Assembly: GCF_004795915.1 (NCBI RefSeq)
Contig: NZ_CP039253.1
Coordinates: forward strand, 3,747,501 to 3,811,500
Direction: 5' to 3'
Length of the DNA stretch: 64,000 nucleotides
Source: Rhodococcus sp. PAMC28707
Lineage (GTDB): Bacteria; Actinomycetota; Actinomycetes; Mycobacteriales; Mycobacteriaceae
The position numbers and the translations under genes were made by a program. Numbering within the stretch: the first letter of the stretch is position 1; each line of letters begins with the position of its first letter. The notes below the pieces were generated by a model, which worked only from the letters and a program-made list of their open reading frames with translations, was not told where the DNA came from and searched no databases. This document shows, in pieces, positions 44,013-58,011 of the stretch.

Positions 44013-45164
44013 TCAGCGCTTCCTACGGATGACCAGGGCCGGAATCATGAGTTCAGCTGACGTCAACGACCCATGGTGTCCGCGGAGCGCCGATGCCGAG
44101 ACTTCCGTCCGACTCCGAATCACGACGGACCGATCGTTCGCCAGCACCAGAAGGTCGCCAATTCGTCCGTAGGCGTCCGTAGAGACAGTGGGGCCGAACC
44201 ATCCGAGATCGATGGCCTCGTCCCTTGCTATGACGCGAAAGCCGGCGCCGAGGTGCTCCTGCCACGTCGCCGCTACGTCGTCTCTGGCTCCTTCGCGGGT
44301 ATACAGATAGCGCATCCGCGGCTCTCCACCTAAGAGCTGAATTGCTTGCTGTAGTTCGACGGAGGTGTCGTAGTCGATTCTGTTCTCGACTTCGACCATC
44401 CCGTGATCTGCGACCACTACCAATGCACCGTCATCTGGAAGGCGCTCGGCGATCGCCTGCGCGAGATCGTCGACGTGACCGAGCTCCAGCCGCCACGCGA
44501 GCGACTGCGGACCACGAACATGACCGACCAGGTCGAGATCTCCGTAGTAGGCGTAGACCAAAGTCGGACCGGGTGAATCGAAGATGTCACCGACCTGGGC
44601 TCCTAGATCTCCGATGGACACCGACGCGTGAAACGACGGCCCACGCAGCGCAGCGCGGGTAAGTCCCGAACCGTTCTGCATCGACGGTCCGATATGCGCC
44701 ACCCTCACACCGGATTCGAGGCCACGCTCGAAGGCCGTCGGGGTGGGCTGAAAGTTCTCGGGAACGAGGTCGACCGGAAGCCCTTCGGATTTTCCAGCAC
44801 CGACGAGCTTCCATTGCAGGCTGTTCATCAATCGCTTGTGGCCGGGAGCGGCGACGAGGTACCCCATGATTCCGTGCGAGCCCGGCGGTAGCCCGGTACC
44901 GAATGAACTCAGGCTGGTTGCTGTCGTAGTGGGGAAGCCTGCGGTGATCGCTGACGACGAATGAGAGTTGAGGAACGGTGCGTCTTCGGGGTGGGCCGAG
45001 AGTTGCTCCGAACCCAGGCCGTCGACAAGGAGCACACACACTCGGCGAACGCCTCCCAAGTCCAGACCGATTCGATCCACCTCACCGACGGCACCGAGAT
45101 GAGCAAGTATCGAGGGCACCACATCGGCCAACGATGCAGACCCATAGCGCGGATTCAAGAGCAT
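44013..45164 (-). CDS. Alkaline-phosphatase-superfamily (nucleotide pyrophosphatase-like) protein
   Basis: A 383-residue metalloenzyme of the type I phosphodiesterase/nucleotide pyrophosphatase group. The first metal Asp is in CVLLVDGLGSEQL, the nucleophile Thr in SAITAGFPTTTATSLSSFGT, and later metal sites in YAYYGDLDLVGHVRGP and ALVVVADHGMVEVE. It lacks a signal peptide, so it probably acts inside the cell. The substrate may be a nucleotide or a phosphodiester, but the sequence does not decide. The ATG at 45164 follows GGTGGACG. It is the first gene of the minus-strand set that continues with TY-Chap copy 2, and is divergent from the rRNA operon. Confidence 0.88.
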   Translation of the reverse strand: MLLNPRYGSASLADVVPSILAHLGAVGEVDRIGLDLGGVRRVCVLLVDGLGSEQLSAHPEDAPFLNSHSSSAITAGFPTTTATSLSSFGTGLPPGSHGIMGYLVAAPGHKRLMNSLQWKLVGAGKSEGLPVDLVPENFQPTPTAFERGLESGVRVAHIGPSMQNGSGLTRAALRGPSFHASVSIGDLGAQVGDIFDSPGPTLVYAYYGDLDLVGHVRGPQSLAWRLELGHVDDLAQAIAERLPDDGALVVVADHGMVEVENRIDYDTSVELQQAIQLLGGEPRMRYLYTREGARDDVAATWQEHLGAGFRVIARDEAIDLGWFGPTVSTDAYGRIGDLLVLANDRSVVIRSRTEVSASALRGHHGSLTSAELMIPALVIRRKR

Positions 45165-45638
45165 GCGTCCACCGTATGCGGTCCGATTGGACGGTGTGAA
45201 GTCTGCAATTAACCAATGCGAGTCGCTGACCAGGCGATTTGCACAACTGTTCTTGTTGCCGTAACTTTTGTCGAGTCAGAGCGACACGGACACCGACCCG
45301 GACCGAGAGGTGCGGGACACGAGGTTGGACGAAGTTCGAGCTGACAGTCCCGAATAAGGCAAGAGAAATCAGCCGTGTTCGGGGTATGAGCGTGTAAGCC
45401 CCGGATCGAACGCGAATGCGGACGAGATGGTGTGTGCGTGTTCTTTGAGAACTCAACAGTGTGTCGATGAATGTCAGTGCCGAATTTTATATTTGGTGAA
45501 AGCATCCGATGTCGATGATCATCCGCTTGTGGTGGTTATGGTTGGGTGTTGTTTTATAGCTAGTTGAGTTTTTTTGCTAGTGATTTGGCTCTTATGTCTT
45601 TGACTGATTAGCAGCTTCGGCTGTGATATCTAGAGTCT
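45165..45638 (+). promoter_or_regulatory. rRNA operon promoter and leader region
   Basis: This non-coding stretch precedes 16S rRNA. It contains a mycobacterial-type antitermination element (TGTTCTTTGAGAACTCAACA, 45439-45458) matching the boxA region of actinobacterial rrn leaders, followed by AT-rich pre-16S sequence. The transcription start promoters could not be placed with confidence. The divergent phosphatase-superfamily gene begins at the left edge. Confidence 0.75.
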
Positions 45639-50676
<5,038 letters not shown>

Positions 50677-50805
50677 AAGAAGCTACGCGTCCACTGTGCA
50701 ATATCTGAAACAGCACACGTTTCAGTGTTACAAAATTGAATGAACCAACACTATCCACCACTGTGTGAATAGCCCGTTGTGTTCCGTGTGTAACTGTTTC
50801 ATAGA

Positions 50806-50923
50806 GTTACGGCGGCCATAGCGGAGGGGAAACGCCCGGTCCCATTCCGAACCCGGAAGCTAAGCCCTCCAGCGCCGATGGTACTGCACTCGACAGGGTG
50901 TGGGAGAGTAGGTCACCGCCGAA
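50806..50923 (+). rRNA. rrf: 5S ribosomal RNA
   Basis: GTTACGGCGGCCATAGCGGA begins the gene, and CCCATTCCGAACCCGGAAGC, the loop B/C segment, follows. The 3' end GGTCACCGCCGAAC pairs with the 5' end to close helix I. Length about 118. It is 130 bases after the 23S gene. Confidence 0.96.
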
Positions 50924-50937
50924 CACCTTTTCCAGTG

Positions 50938-50965
50938 AAGCCCCCAACCTGTTGGTTGGGGGCTT
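50938..50965 (+). terminator. Terminator of the rRNA operon
   Basis: AAGCCCCCAACC (50938-50949) pairs perfectly with GGTTGGGGGCTT (50954-50965) across TGTT and is followed by TGCTGCG and TTT-rich sequence. It lies 15 bases after the 5S gene. Confidence 0.93.
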
Positions 50966-51123
50966 TGCTGCGTTTCATGTCTTTTTTGTGTGGGTGACGG
51001 CACTGCTTCGATGTCGCACCGATGCTATCTGATCGTATGAGTGGACCATTCAAGCGATAGGTGGAGCGGCGCAGCAACACTCACACTCACACCTGCCTAC
51101 GAGCCTTGATCCGACTCGGCCGC

Positions 51124-52683
51124 TTACCTCGGGCTGGCGAGGACGGTGTGAACGGATCGTCCACGCAGTGTCACGCTGTCGCCGAGCTCCCATAGCGACG
51201 CTTCTGCCTCCGTGGCGTTGTCGACTGTTACCTGCGATGCAAGGATCGCACCGGGAGCGCTCTTGGCGAGTTCGGATAACCTGGCAGCTTCGTTGACTGG
51301 GTCACCGATGACTGTGTATTCGAAGCGCGATTTCGCTCCGACGTTGCCGGCTACGGCACGGCCGGATGCAACGCCCACTGCTGCACTGCATTCGGGGACT
51401 TCGTCGAGCAAGCGAGTACTGATTTTTCGGGCCGCCGCTAGTGCCGAGCCGCAGTGGTCGGGCAATTCGCCGGGTGCACCGAAAATCGCGAGAGCGGCGT
51501 CGCCCTCGAATTTGTTGATGAAGCCGCCGTGGTCGTCGACCTCGTCGACGACGACTGCGAAGAAGCGGTTGAGAAGGTCGACGACCTCTTTCGGGGGACT
51601 GGATGCGGCAAGCTCCGTCGAGCCGACCAGGTCTATGAAGAACACCGCGATGTCGCGCTCTTCACCGCCGAGCTCCGAGGTTTGGCTGAGAGCAGCTTCG
51701 GCGACTTCCTGTCCGACGTGGCGTCCGAAGAGGTCGCGAATCTTCTCACGCTCGCGGATTCCGTCTGCCATTCTGTTGAATCCGCTTTGTAACTCGCCTA
51801 GCTCGGTGCCGTCGTATACAGCCAGATGGACGTCGAGGTTGCCGTGTTCGACTTCTGCCATCCCGGATCGAACGTTGCTGATGGGTGCGGTTGTGGCAAA
51901 TACTCCGAGAAGTGTCAGGAAGAACCCGAATATCAGGGTGATTCCACCCAGCGCCAGGATCGCGACAGCCAATTGACGCGATTCGGTGTAGTACGGGCGG
52001 ATGAAACTGAAGATCGCGATGATCATCAGCCCTGCTACCGGCACACCGGTTCCGAGGATCCAGGACAGTATCGATCGGCCCATCACTCCGGCGATCCGGA
52101 TCCGACGTGGATCGCCTGCTTCGAGTGCGCGGGCGGCAGCGGGCCGCAACGCGAATTCGCTCAACAGGTAGCTGAAAGCGCAGACCACGGTTCCACCTGC
52201 GCCAATAGTGAATGCCACCTTGGGAATTGATTGAGGGTCGATGATGCCGTTGATAGTGGTGATCAGAATCAGTCCGACGGTCCACAGGATGATCTGCAGT
52301 CGGGTCAACTGCCACGGCATCGACAACGTGTTGACCTGTTCTCGGCGTGTCGGTGGACGGTCCTCGACGGACCAGCGGAGGTCTCGAAGTGCTCTCGTCG
52401 TGCCCCAGAGCACCCCGACGACAAATGCCAAGAAGACGTAGACCGGAACGACTATGAAGTTGACCCACCAATATTTCTCGACGACGAGAACATCCGGCCC
52501 GGGAACGACGACACTGACCAAAGTAACGACGATGACGGCGCCGATCAGATTGGCTCCGAGCAGGAACGTAGTGAGGAGCATTTGAATGCGTATACGACGG
52601 CGACGGGGTGATTCGGATATGTCGCCGAGTAGGCGGGATCCGAGAGGTGCGACGGATCGTCTCGGTTGCGGCATGGTGGTCAT
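51124..52683 (-). CDS. Membrane class III adenylate cyclase with HAMP domain
   Basis: A 519-residue protein of the mycobacterial Rv1318c/Rv1319c/Rv1320c/Rv3645 type. Six hydrophobic segments lie in residues about 35-280 (IQMLLTTFLLGANLIGAVIV and others). A HAMP domain follows (TTAPISNVRSGMAEVEHGNL ... GFNRMADGIREREK), and then a class III cyclase domain with metal aspartates in VFFIDLVGSTELAASS and NKFEGDAALAIFGAP and the transition-state residues near EYTVIGDPVNEAARL. It makes cAMP from ATP. ATG 52683 (MTTMPQPRR) is chosen although the frame is open further 5'. It is divergent from nucS, as in mycobacteria. Confidence 0.92.
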   Translation of the reverse strand: MTTMPQPRRSVAPLGSRLLGDISESPRRRRIRIQMLLTTFLLGANLIGAVIVVTLVSVVVPGPDVLVVEKYWWVNFIVVPVYVFLAFVVGVLWGTTRALRDLRWSVEDRPPTRREQVNTLSMPWQLTRLQIILWTVGLILITTINGIIDPQSIPKVAFTIGAGGTVVCAFSYLLSEFALRPAAARALEAGDPRRIRIAGVMGRSILSWILGTGVPVAGLMIIAIFSFIRPYYTESRQLAVAILALGGITLIFGFFLTLLGVFATTAPISNVRSGMAEVEHGNLDVHLAVYDGTELGELQSGFNRMADGIREREKIRDLFGRHVGQEVAEAALSQTSELGGEERDIAVFFIDLVGSTELAASSPPKEVVDLLNRFFAVVVDEVDDHGGFINKFEGDAALAIFGAPGELPDHCGSALAAARKISTRLLDEVPECSAAVGVASGRAVAGNVGAKSRFEYTVIGDPVNEAARLSELAKSAPGAILASQVTVDNATEAEASLWELGDSVTLRGRSVHTVLASPR

Positions 52684-52716
52684 AGAGTAGCGGGCGCTCT
52701 GGCTTAGGGTGGGCGA

Positions 52717-53388
52717 GTGCGTCTCGTAATTGCTCGTTGCCAAGTGGACTATGTCGGCCGCCTCACCGCCCATCTCCCCCCTGCTCGTCGTCTTCTTCTG
52801 GTGAAGTCCGACGGCTCGGTGAGTGTGCATGCGGACGATCGGGCGTACAAACCGTTGAACTGGATGAGCCCGCCGTGCTGGATGACCGAGACGACCGAGG
52901 GCGAGACGATCAAGTGGGTCGTGACGAACAAGGCCGGCGAGGAACTTCGAATCACGATCGACGAGGTCGAGCTCGACTCGAGTCATGAGCTGGGTATCGA
53001 TCCGGGTTTGGTGAAAGACGGAGTCGAGTCTCATCTTCAGGAGTTGCTCGCCGAGCATGTCGAGACACTCGGTACCGGCTATACGCTTGTGCGTCGCGAA
53101 TTCATGACGGCCATCGGCCCAGTTGATCTGCTTTGCCGCAATGCTGACGGCGGAACCGTGGCGGTGGAGATCAAGCGTCGTGGTGAGATCGATGGGGTCG
53201 AGCAGTTGACTCGCTATCTGGAACTGTTGAATCGGGATCCGGTGCTGTCACCGGTGAGTGGAGTGTTCGCGGCGCAGGTGATCAAGCCGCAAGCCAAAAC
53301 GCTGGCCGTCGACCGTGGAATCCGATGCGTGACGCTCGACTACGACGTGCTGCGAGGGACCGAAAGCACCGAATTCCGTCTGTTCTGA
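52717..53388 (+). CDS. nucS: Mismatch-specific endonuclease NucS (EndoMS)
   Basis: A 223-residue NucS/EndoMS protein, the non-canonical mismatch repair nuclease of actinobacteria that lack MutS/MutL. The N-terminal dimerisation domain ([31 protein letters not shown]) is followed by the RecB-like nuclease core: [20 protein letters not shown], then [20 protein letters not shown], carrying the D-(x)n-ExK catalytic residues. It cleaves both strands at G-T, G-G and T-T mismatches. GTG 52717 starts 33 bp from the divergent cyclase start. The gene order matches mycobacterial Rv1320c-Rv1321. Confidence 0.97.
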   Translation: MRLVIARCQVDYVGRLTAHLPPARRLLLVKSDGSVSVHADDRAYKPLNWMSPPCWMTETTEGETIKWVVTNKAGEELRITIDEVELDSSHELGIDPGLVKDGVESHLQELLAEHVETLGTGYTLVRREFMTAIGPVDLLCRNADGGTVAVEIKRRGEIDGVEQLTRYLELLNRDPVLSPVSGVFAAQVIKPQAKTLAVDRGIRCVTLDYDVLRGTESTEFRLF

Positions 53389-53435
53389 TTCGTATGCCGT
53401 CGCAGTTGCTCGAGCGTTTCTCTTACACTCGTACT

Positions 53436-53753
53436 GTGCCTCGACGGAACCACGACCGCAAAGCGGTCCGCAAGAAAGCAGCAGGATCTCCGGATTCGCT
53501 TCTCGGTGGCGCCCGGGTAGAGGGCGGACCGGCCGGATGGTCCGATGAGGAATTCACTTTTCGGACGGTGCCTGGGAACAGAGCTACGAAGACGTATCGC
53601 TGTCCAGGCTGTGATCACGAGGTGCGGCCTGGGGTCGCGCACGTGGTGGCGTGGCCGTCGGACGACCTGGGAGGCCCAGAGGACCGACGGCATTGGCACA
53701 CAGGGTGTTGGTCTGGGAGAGGAACGAGGGGCCTGACCAGGCGCTGGTCGTAG
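53436..53753 (+). CDS. Zinc-ribbon-like protein, conserved in Mycobacteriales
   Basis: A 105-residue protein. The N-terminus is basic (PRRNHDRKAVRKKAAG); the C-terminal part has a CPGC pair and a later HWHTGCW, together a probable zinc site (TYRCPGCDHEVRPGVAHVVA). The GTG at 53436 is chosen because conserved residues start there; ATG 53394 is a longer option. It follows nucS by 47 bp on the same strand, and this neighbour is conserved near nucS. Role unknown, perhaps in nucleic-acid binding. Confidence 0.78.
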   Translation: MPRRNHDRKAVRKKAAGSPDSLLGGARVEGGPAGWSDEEFTFRTVPGNRATKTYRCPGCDHEVRPGVAHVVAWPSDDLGGPEDRRHWHTGCWSGRGTRGLTRRWS

Positions 53754-53768
53754 CCAGCGCCCGGTGAA

Positions 53769-54704
53769 TCAAGACGACGTGGAAGCCTTTTCCTTCCCGA
53801 GATCGACAGCGTCGTCCTTGGCCTTCGTGGAAGCGGCGGGTTCGGCTGCGTCGAGCAATTCGCTCTCCCGGTTGACCGACGCCAGCATTGCGGGCACGGA
53901 GTCGAGTTGGCCACGAATGCCGAGCAGCTGGGCGAGCACTCGGCTGCGCAGTACTCGGAGTTCCTCGGCCAGTTCCTTCGAGTGCGCGATCCGTCGTTCG
54001 GCCTGTTCTGTCGCGGCCTGCAGTCGGCGGGTCGATTCTTTCGTGGCTTCTTCGATGCGGTGTGCAGCGTCGGCTTTGCTCGATGCTTCCAGGTCTTCGA
54101 GTGCCGCGAGGATCTTGGTGCGGCGATCGGCCATCGTGATTTCGAAATCCTCTTGAACCTTGGCGCGCTTGGCCTCGGACTCGGCGGCGAGCTGATCGCG
54201 CTCGGACTGCGATGCCTCCACCACGCGTGCTGCCTCGGTACGCGCCTGAGCCATTGTCTGCTCGTGCTCGGTTTCCAGCGCGGAACGACGCTCCTCCAAC
54301 TCCACGACGAGTGATTCGTGACGCCCACGTAGCCGCGCGCTCTCTTGCTCGGCGACCGAGACCATCTCCTCGGACTCGGCGTGCGCCTTGGCTCGAACTT
54401 CCGAGGCCTCGTCGGATGCGAGTCTGAGCATCCGCGAGATCCGGTCACTCATTCCCTCTGCGGTCGTAGGAGGCACGGACAGTCGGTCGATGTCCTTGCG
54501 CAGTTCGTCGATCTCGTCCCGAGCATCATCGAGTTGTTTGGCCAGGTCGCGGGCTTGGGCTGCAGCGGCATCGCGATCCGCGGTAGTCAGCCGAAGCTCG
54601 GCGTCGAACCGTTCGAAGTAGTTGGTGACTTCGTCGCGATCGAATCCTTTTCGTACGAGAGAGAAAGGAAGTTGCACCCCGGTGCGATCTTGCTCGTTTG
54701 CCAT
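53769..54704 (-). CDS. DivIVA-like coiled-coil protein
   Basis: A 311-residue protein. The N-terminal QLPFSLVRKGFDRDEVTNYF motif is the membrane-curvature-binding DivIVA/GpsB start. A long coiled coil follows through about residue 270 (QLDDARDEIDELRKDIDRLS, EEMVSVAEQESARLRGRHES, ATEQAERRIAHSKELAEELR). Such proteins organise polar growth or septum sites in actinobacteria; this one is shorter than Wag31-type DivIVA partners and its site of action is not known. ATG 54704 is used; TTG 54713 is also in frame. It is 45 bp downstream of the epimerase gene on the same strand. Confidence 0.85.
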   Translation of the reverse strand: MANEQDRTGVQLPFSLVRKGFDRDEVTNYFERFDAELRLTTADRDAAAAQARDLAKQLDDARDEIDELRKDIDRLSVPPTTAEGMSDRISRMLRLASDEASEVRAKAHAESEEMVSVAEQESARLRGRHESLVVELEERRSALETEHEQTMAQARTEAARVVEASQSERDQLAAESEAKRAKVQEDFEITMADRRTKILAALEDLEASSKADAAHRIEEATKESTRRLQAATEQAERRIAHSKELAEELRVLRSRVLAQLLGIRGQLDSVPAMLASVNRESELLDAAEPAASTKAKDDAVDLGKEKASTSS

Positions 54705-54749
54705 GGCGGCCAACTTACCTTTGCCAGGTTTTCAGGGCCATACGGTGGG

Positions 54750-55229
54750 TCAATGAACTGATTTCTCGGATGGTTCCACCAATTCGATGAGTACGCCACC
54801 GGCATCTTTCGGGTGAATGAAATTGATGCGTGAATCTGCGGTGCCGCGACGAGGTGCGTCGTAAAGCAGCCGAACCCCACGACTGCGTAGTTGGTCGGAG
54901 ATTTCCTCGATGCTGCTGACCCGGTATGCCAGTTGCTGCAGGCCGGGTCCGCTACGTCCGATGAACTTGGCGATGGTCGACTCTTCGTTCAGCGGTGCGA
55001 GCAACTGAAGTGCGGCCGACGCCGACGTGGCGCCGGGAAAGGACAACATGGCTTCGCGGACGCCCTGCTCCTCGTTGACTTCTTCGTGTGTTGCCACCAT
55101 TCCGAGGTGTTCGGTGTACCAGGCAATGGCGACATCGAGGTCCGGCACAGCGACGCCGACGTGGTCGATAGCCGTCACCAGGTCGGATCGGAGTGGGGCA
55201 CCCGTGGGAGACTGCGTGGTGGAGGTCAT
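54750..55229 (-). CDS. mce: Methylmalonyl-CoA epimerase
   Basis: A 159-residue VOC-fold enzyme. The first half is AIDHVGVAVPDLDVAIAWYT and EHLGMVATHEEVNEEQGVRE, and the second half holds LQQLAYRVSSIEEISDQLRS and VRLLYDAPRRGTADSRINFI, ending HPKDAGGVLIELVEPS. These carry the metal His and Glu residues typical of the epimerase. It converts (S)- to (R)-methylmalonyl-CoA in the propionate pathway. It is divergent from fadA4 by about 95 bp, matching mycobacterial Rv1322A-Rv1323. Confidence 0.92.
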   Translation of the reverse strand: MTSTTQSPTGAPLRSDLVTAIDHVGVAVPDLDVAIAWYTEHLGMVATHEEVNEEQGVREAMLSFPGATSASAALQLLAPLNEESTIAKFIGRSGPGLQQLAYRVSSIEEISDQLRSRGVRLLYDAPRRGTADSRINFIHPKDAGGVLIELVEPSEKSVH

Positions 55230-55324
55230 GCAGTCGACGTTAGCGTCAGCCGGATCGAATCGCTCACTGGGGCTGTTGTAGAGATCAGCGACTTACTTTT
55301 CGTGCAATTGGTTGGAGGAACATT

Positions 55325-56515
55325 GTGACCACTTCTGTCATCATCGCCGGGGCTCGCACACCGGTAGGCAAGCTGTCCGGGGCGTTGAAGGACCTGTCCG
55401 GTTCGGACCTCGGCGGTATCGCAATAAAGGGTGCGCTCGAGAAAGCTGGTGTCGCGCCGGAACTCGTCGAGTACGTCATCATGGGCCAGGTTCTTACCGC
55501 AGGTGCAGGTCAGATCCCTGCTCGTCAGGCCGCTGTTGCCGCCGGTATTCCGATGGATGTGCCTGCGCTTACCATCAACAAGGTTTGCCTTTCCGGGGTC
55601 GACGCGATCGCCCTCGCTGATCAGCTGATCCGGGCAGGCGAGTTCGAGGTCGTAGTTGCCGGCGGTCAGGAGTCGATGACCCAGGCGCCGCACATGCTCG
55701 AAAAGTCTCGCGCGGGCTTCAAATACGGCGATGTGACGATGCGTGATCATCTGGCCTACGACGGCCTGTACGACATCTTCACCGATCAGGCGATGGGTGG
55801 ACTCACCGAATCACGCAACGAAGGCGCCAGTGCCAGTACTCGTGAGGAACAGGACGCATTCGCGGCCGCATCTCATCAGCGCGCGGCTGCGGCATGGAAG
55901 AACGGGATCTTCGACGACGAGGTCGTTCCGGTCAGCATCCCGCAGCGCAAGGGCGACCCGATTGTGGTGTCCCAGGACGAAGGCATCCGCGCCGATACGA
56001 CTGTCGATACTCTCGCCAAGCTTCGGCCGGCGTTCAGTAAGACCGGCACGATCACGGCCGGCAATGCCTCGACCATCAACGACGGTGCTGCAGCTGTGAT
56101 CGTCATGAGCCGTGACAAGGCAGAGAGTCTCGGGCTGACGTGGATTGCCGAGATCGGTGCGCACGGTGTCGTGGCAGGCCCGGATTCCTCGCTGCAGAGC
56201 CAGCCTGCTCGGGCGATCGCCAAGGCGTGCGCCAAAGAAGGGATCGATCCGAAGGATCTCGATCTGATCGAGATCAACGAGGCTTTCGCTGCGGTAGGTA
56301 TCGCATCCACCCGTGAACTCGGCATCGACGATGCCAAGGTCAACGTGAACGGTGGGGCAATTGCTATCGGGCACCCACTGGGAATGTCCGGCGCACGTAT
56401 AGCGCTTCATCTTGCACTCGAGCTCGGACGTCGCGGCGGAGGAATCGGCGCGGCAGCATTGTGCGGTGGCGGCGGACAGGGCGATGCTCTGATCGTTCGA
56501 GTACCGAAGTCCTGA
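55325..56515 (+). CDS. fadA4: Acetyl-CoA acetyltransferase (thiolase) FadA4
   Basis: A 396-residue thiolase. The N-terminal nucleophile Cys is in [14 protein letters not shown], the catalytic His in [20 protein letters not shown], and the second Cys in [21 protein letters not shown]-type loop [20 protein letters not shown] is present. It condenses or cleaves acetoacetyl-CoA. GTG 55325 follows GGAGGAACATT. The position next to the epimerase and the thioredoxin-like gene matches Rv1323, named fadA4. Confidence 0.94.
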   Translation: MTTSVIIAGARTPVGKLSGALKDLSGSDLGGIAIKGALEKAGVAPELVEYVIMGQVLTAGAGQIPARQAAVAAGIPMDVPALTINKVCLSGVDAIALADQLIRAGEFEVVVAGGQESMTQAPHMLEKSRAGFKYGDVTMRDHLAYDGLYDIFTDQAMGGLTESRNEGASASTREEQDAFAAASHQRAAAAWKNGIFDDEVVPVSIPQRKGDPIVVSQDEGIRADTTVDTLAKLRPAFSKTGTITAGNASTINDGAAAVIVMSRDKAESLGLTWIAEIGAHGVVAGPDSSLQSQPARAIAKACAKEGIDPKDLDLIEINEAFAAVGIASTRELGIDDAKVNVNGGAIAIGHPLGMSGARIALHLALELGRRGGGIGAAALCGGGGQGDALIVRVPKS

Positions 56516-56524
56516 CGTTCGCTG

Positions 56525-56574
56525 TGGTCTCACTTCGCGCTCGCGGCTTCTGCTCGGGTGCCGAAGTGAGACCA
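56525..56574 (+). terminator. Stem-loop after fadA4
   Basis: TGGTCTCACTTCG (56525-56537) and CGAAGTGAGACCA (56562-56574) are exact reverse complements with a 24-base loop, starting 10 bases after the fadA4 stop. Long and perfect stem; function as a terminator or attenuator is inferred. Confidence 0.6.
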
Positions 56575-56609
56575 GACCCACTACGCTCTGTCGTAGTCGA
56601 TCGGGCACA

Positions 56610-56987
56610 ATGGGGCGCATGCTGACCTTCTTCGACCTGCGTACCACGGCCAAGCGATTCCGATTTTTCGCAGTCCTCGAGGCCTTCACGTGGCTGGGTC
56701 TCCTGCTCGGAATGGCCTTCAAGTGGCTGCCTGCAGACGGCAACGAGATCGGTGTCAAAGTCTTCGGTCCGATTCACGGCGCAGTGTTCGTGATCTACGT
56801 CCTGATCTCGATCCTGACAGCAGTCAAACTTCGCTGGGATATCAAGACCAGTGTGCTCGCGCTTCTTGCCAGCATTCCGCCATTCGGTACTGTCGTCTTC
56901 GAGATTTGGGCCACGCGAACAGGTCGTCTCGCCGAGCTGAGCACGTCCGAACCTGCTCGTGCCGAGGGCGCAGTCACACCCTCGTAG
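56610..56987 (+). CDS. DUF3817 integral membrane protein
   Basis: A 125-residue protein with three hydrophobic segments: FFAVLEAFTWLGLLLGMAFK, PIHGAVFVIYVLISILTAVK and TSVLALLASIPPFGTVVFEI. The RFFAVLEAFTWLGLL and GPIHGAVFVIYV segments are the DUF3817 signature. Members are small inner-membrane proteins of unknown function in actinobacteria. ATG 56610 or 56619 may be used. A hairpin lies just upstream at 56525-56574, so the gene likely has its own promoter. Confidence 0.85.
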   Translation: MGRMLTFFDLRTTAKRFRFFAVLEAFTWLGLLLGMAFKWLPADGNEIGVKVFGPIHGAVFVIYVLISILTAVKLRWDIKTSVLALLASIPPFGTVVFEIWATRTGRLAELSTSEPARAEGAVTPS

Positions 56988-57042
56988 TCCCTGCGCGTCC
57001 CAGCAGTAGTGAGTCTTCACCGTTAGTGACAAACTGTAGGGC

Positions 57043-57993
57043 GTGACTCGTCCCGGTTCTCGCTCTTCAGCCCGTCCGCCAACTGCCGTCCCGGCATCCA
57101 TCGCAGGGGCCGTCGACCTCTCCGCTCTGAAGGATCGTCCGGCGCCGCCGCCTGCTACGGGGAGCGACGACTCTTCAGCAGGATTGGCTTCCATCGTCGA
57201 TGTGACGACCGCCAACTTCGAGGCGGAGGTCCTACAACGGTCCTCGCAGGTCCCGGTGATCGTAGATCTCGGGTCGGCTCGATCTCCACAGTCTGCTGCG
57301 CTGACTCGGCAACTGGGTCAGTTGGCGCTCGAGGCGGGCGGGGCTTGGGTGCACGCCCGTGTGGACGTCGACAGCAACCCGCAAATTGCGCAAGCGTTCG
57401 GCGTCAAGGCCATTCCGACGGTCATCGCGGTAGCAGCAGGGCAGCCACTCGCTGATTTCGAGGGCTCGCAACCCGATGAACAGCTGCGAAAATGGCTCGA
57501 GGCTGTCGAGCAAGCAACGGCGGGCAAGCTCACCGGCCCGCCCAACTCGGGTAACGACGGCGGCGAGGATGAACCCGAGCCGGAGGACCCGCGTTTCGTC
57601 GCAGCCGAGGAGGCAATCGACGAGGGCGACTTCGTTGCTGCCGAAGCTGCGTATCAAGCGATCATCGACGCCGAGCCGGCGAACACGGAGGCGCTTGCTG
57701 CGCTTCGCCAGGTGCGCTTTCTCGCACGAGTCCAACACGTCGACGTCGACGCCGTGGAACGCGCAGACGCGGCGCCGTCCGACGTGACGGCTCAGATCGA
57801 AGCTGCTGACGTAGAGCTGTCTCAGCAGAAACCCGAAGCTGCGTTCGCACGGCTCATCGCCGGCATCAAGAAGACGGCAGGTGACGAGCGCACCCAACTG
57901 CGGACGCGGTTACTCGAACTCTTCGAGTTGTTCGATGCTGCGGACCCGATGGTGGTGGCCGCCCGTCGAAAGCTGGCTTCTGCGCTGTACTGA
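57043..57993 (+). CDS. Thioredoxin-fold protein with TPR-like tail (CnoX/Rv1324-like)
   Basis: A 316-residue protein. A proline-rich lead is followed by a thioredoxin fold (TANFEAEVLQRSSQVPVIVD, ALTRQLGQLALEAGGAWVHA, QAFGVKAIPTVIAVAAGQPL). The CxxC position reads SARSPQ, so no redox cysteines are present. The C-terminal half (EEAIDEGDFVAAEAAYQAII and later repeats) is tetratricopeptide-like. This matches CnoX/YbbN-type holdases and mycobacterial Rv1324, which handle protein folding under oxidative stress. GTG 57043 is the start. It converges on the metallopeptidase gene with an 18-bp gap. Confidence 0.88.
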   Translation: MTRPGSRSSARPPTAVPASIAGAVDLSALKDRPAPPPATGSDDSSAGLASIVDVTTANFEAEVLQRSSQVPVIVDLGSARSPQSAALTRQLGQLALEAGGAWVHARVDVDSNPQIAQAFGVKAIPTVIAVAAGQPLADFEGSQPDEQLRKWLEAVEQATAGKLTGPPNSGNDGGEDEPEPEDPRFVAAEEAIDEGDFVAAEAAYQAIIDAEPANTEALAALRQVRFLARVQHVDVDAVERADAAPSDVTAQIEAADVELSQQKPEAAFARLIAGIKKTAGDERTQLRTRLLELFELFDAADPMVVAARRKLASALY

Positions 57994-58011
57994 TATTCGG
58001 CCCCGTGCTGG

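Noticed and set aside
45600-45630. TTGACT and TGATAT just before 16S rRNA looked like promoter hexamers
   Set aside because: A start there would lie inside or at the mature 16S 5' end; the transcript must begin upstream of the boxA leader at 45439, so this pair is probably part of the pre-16S leader.
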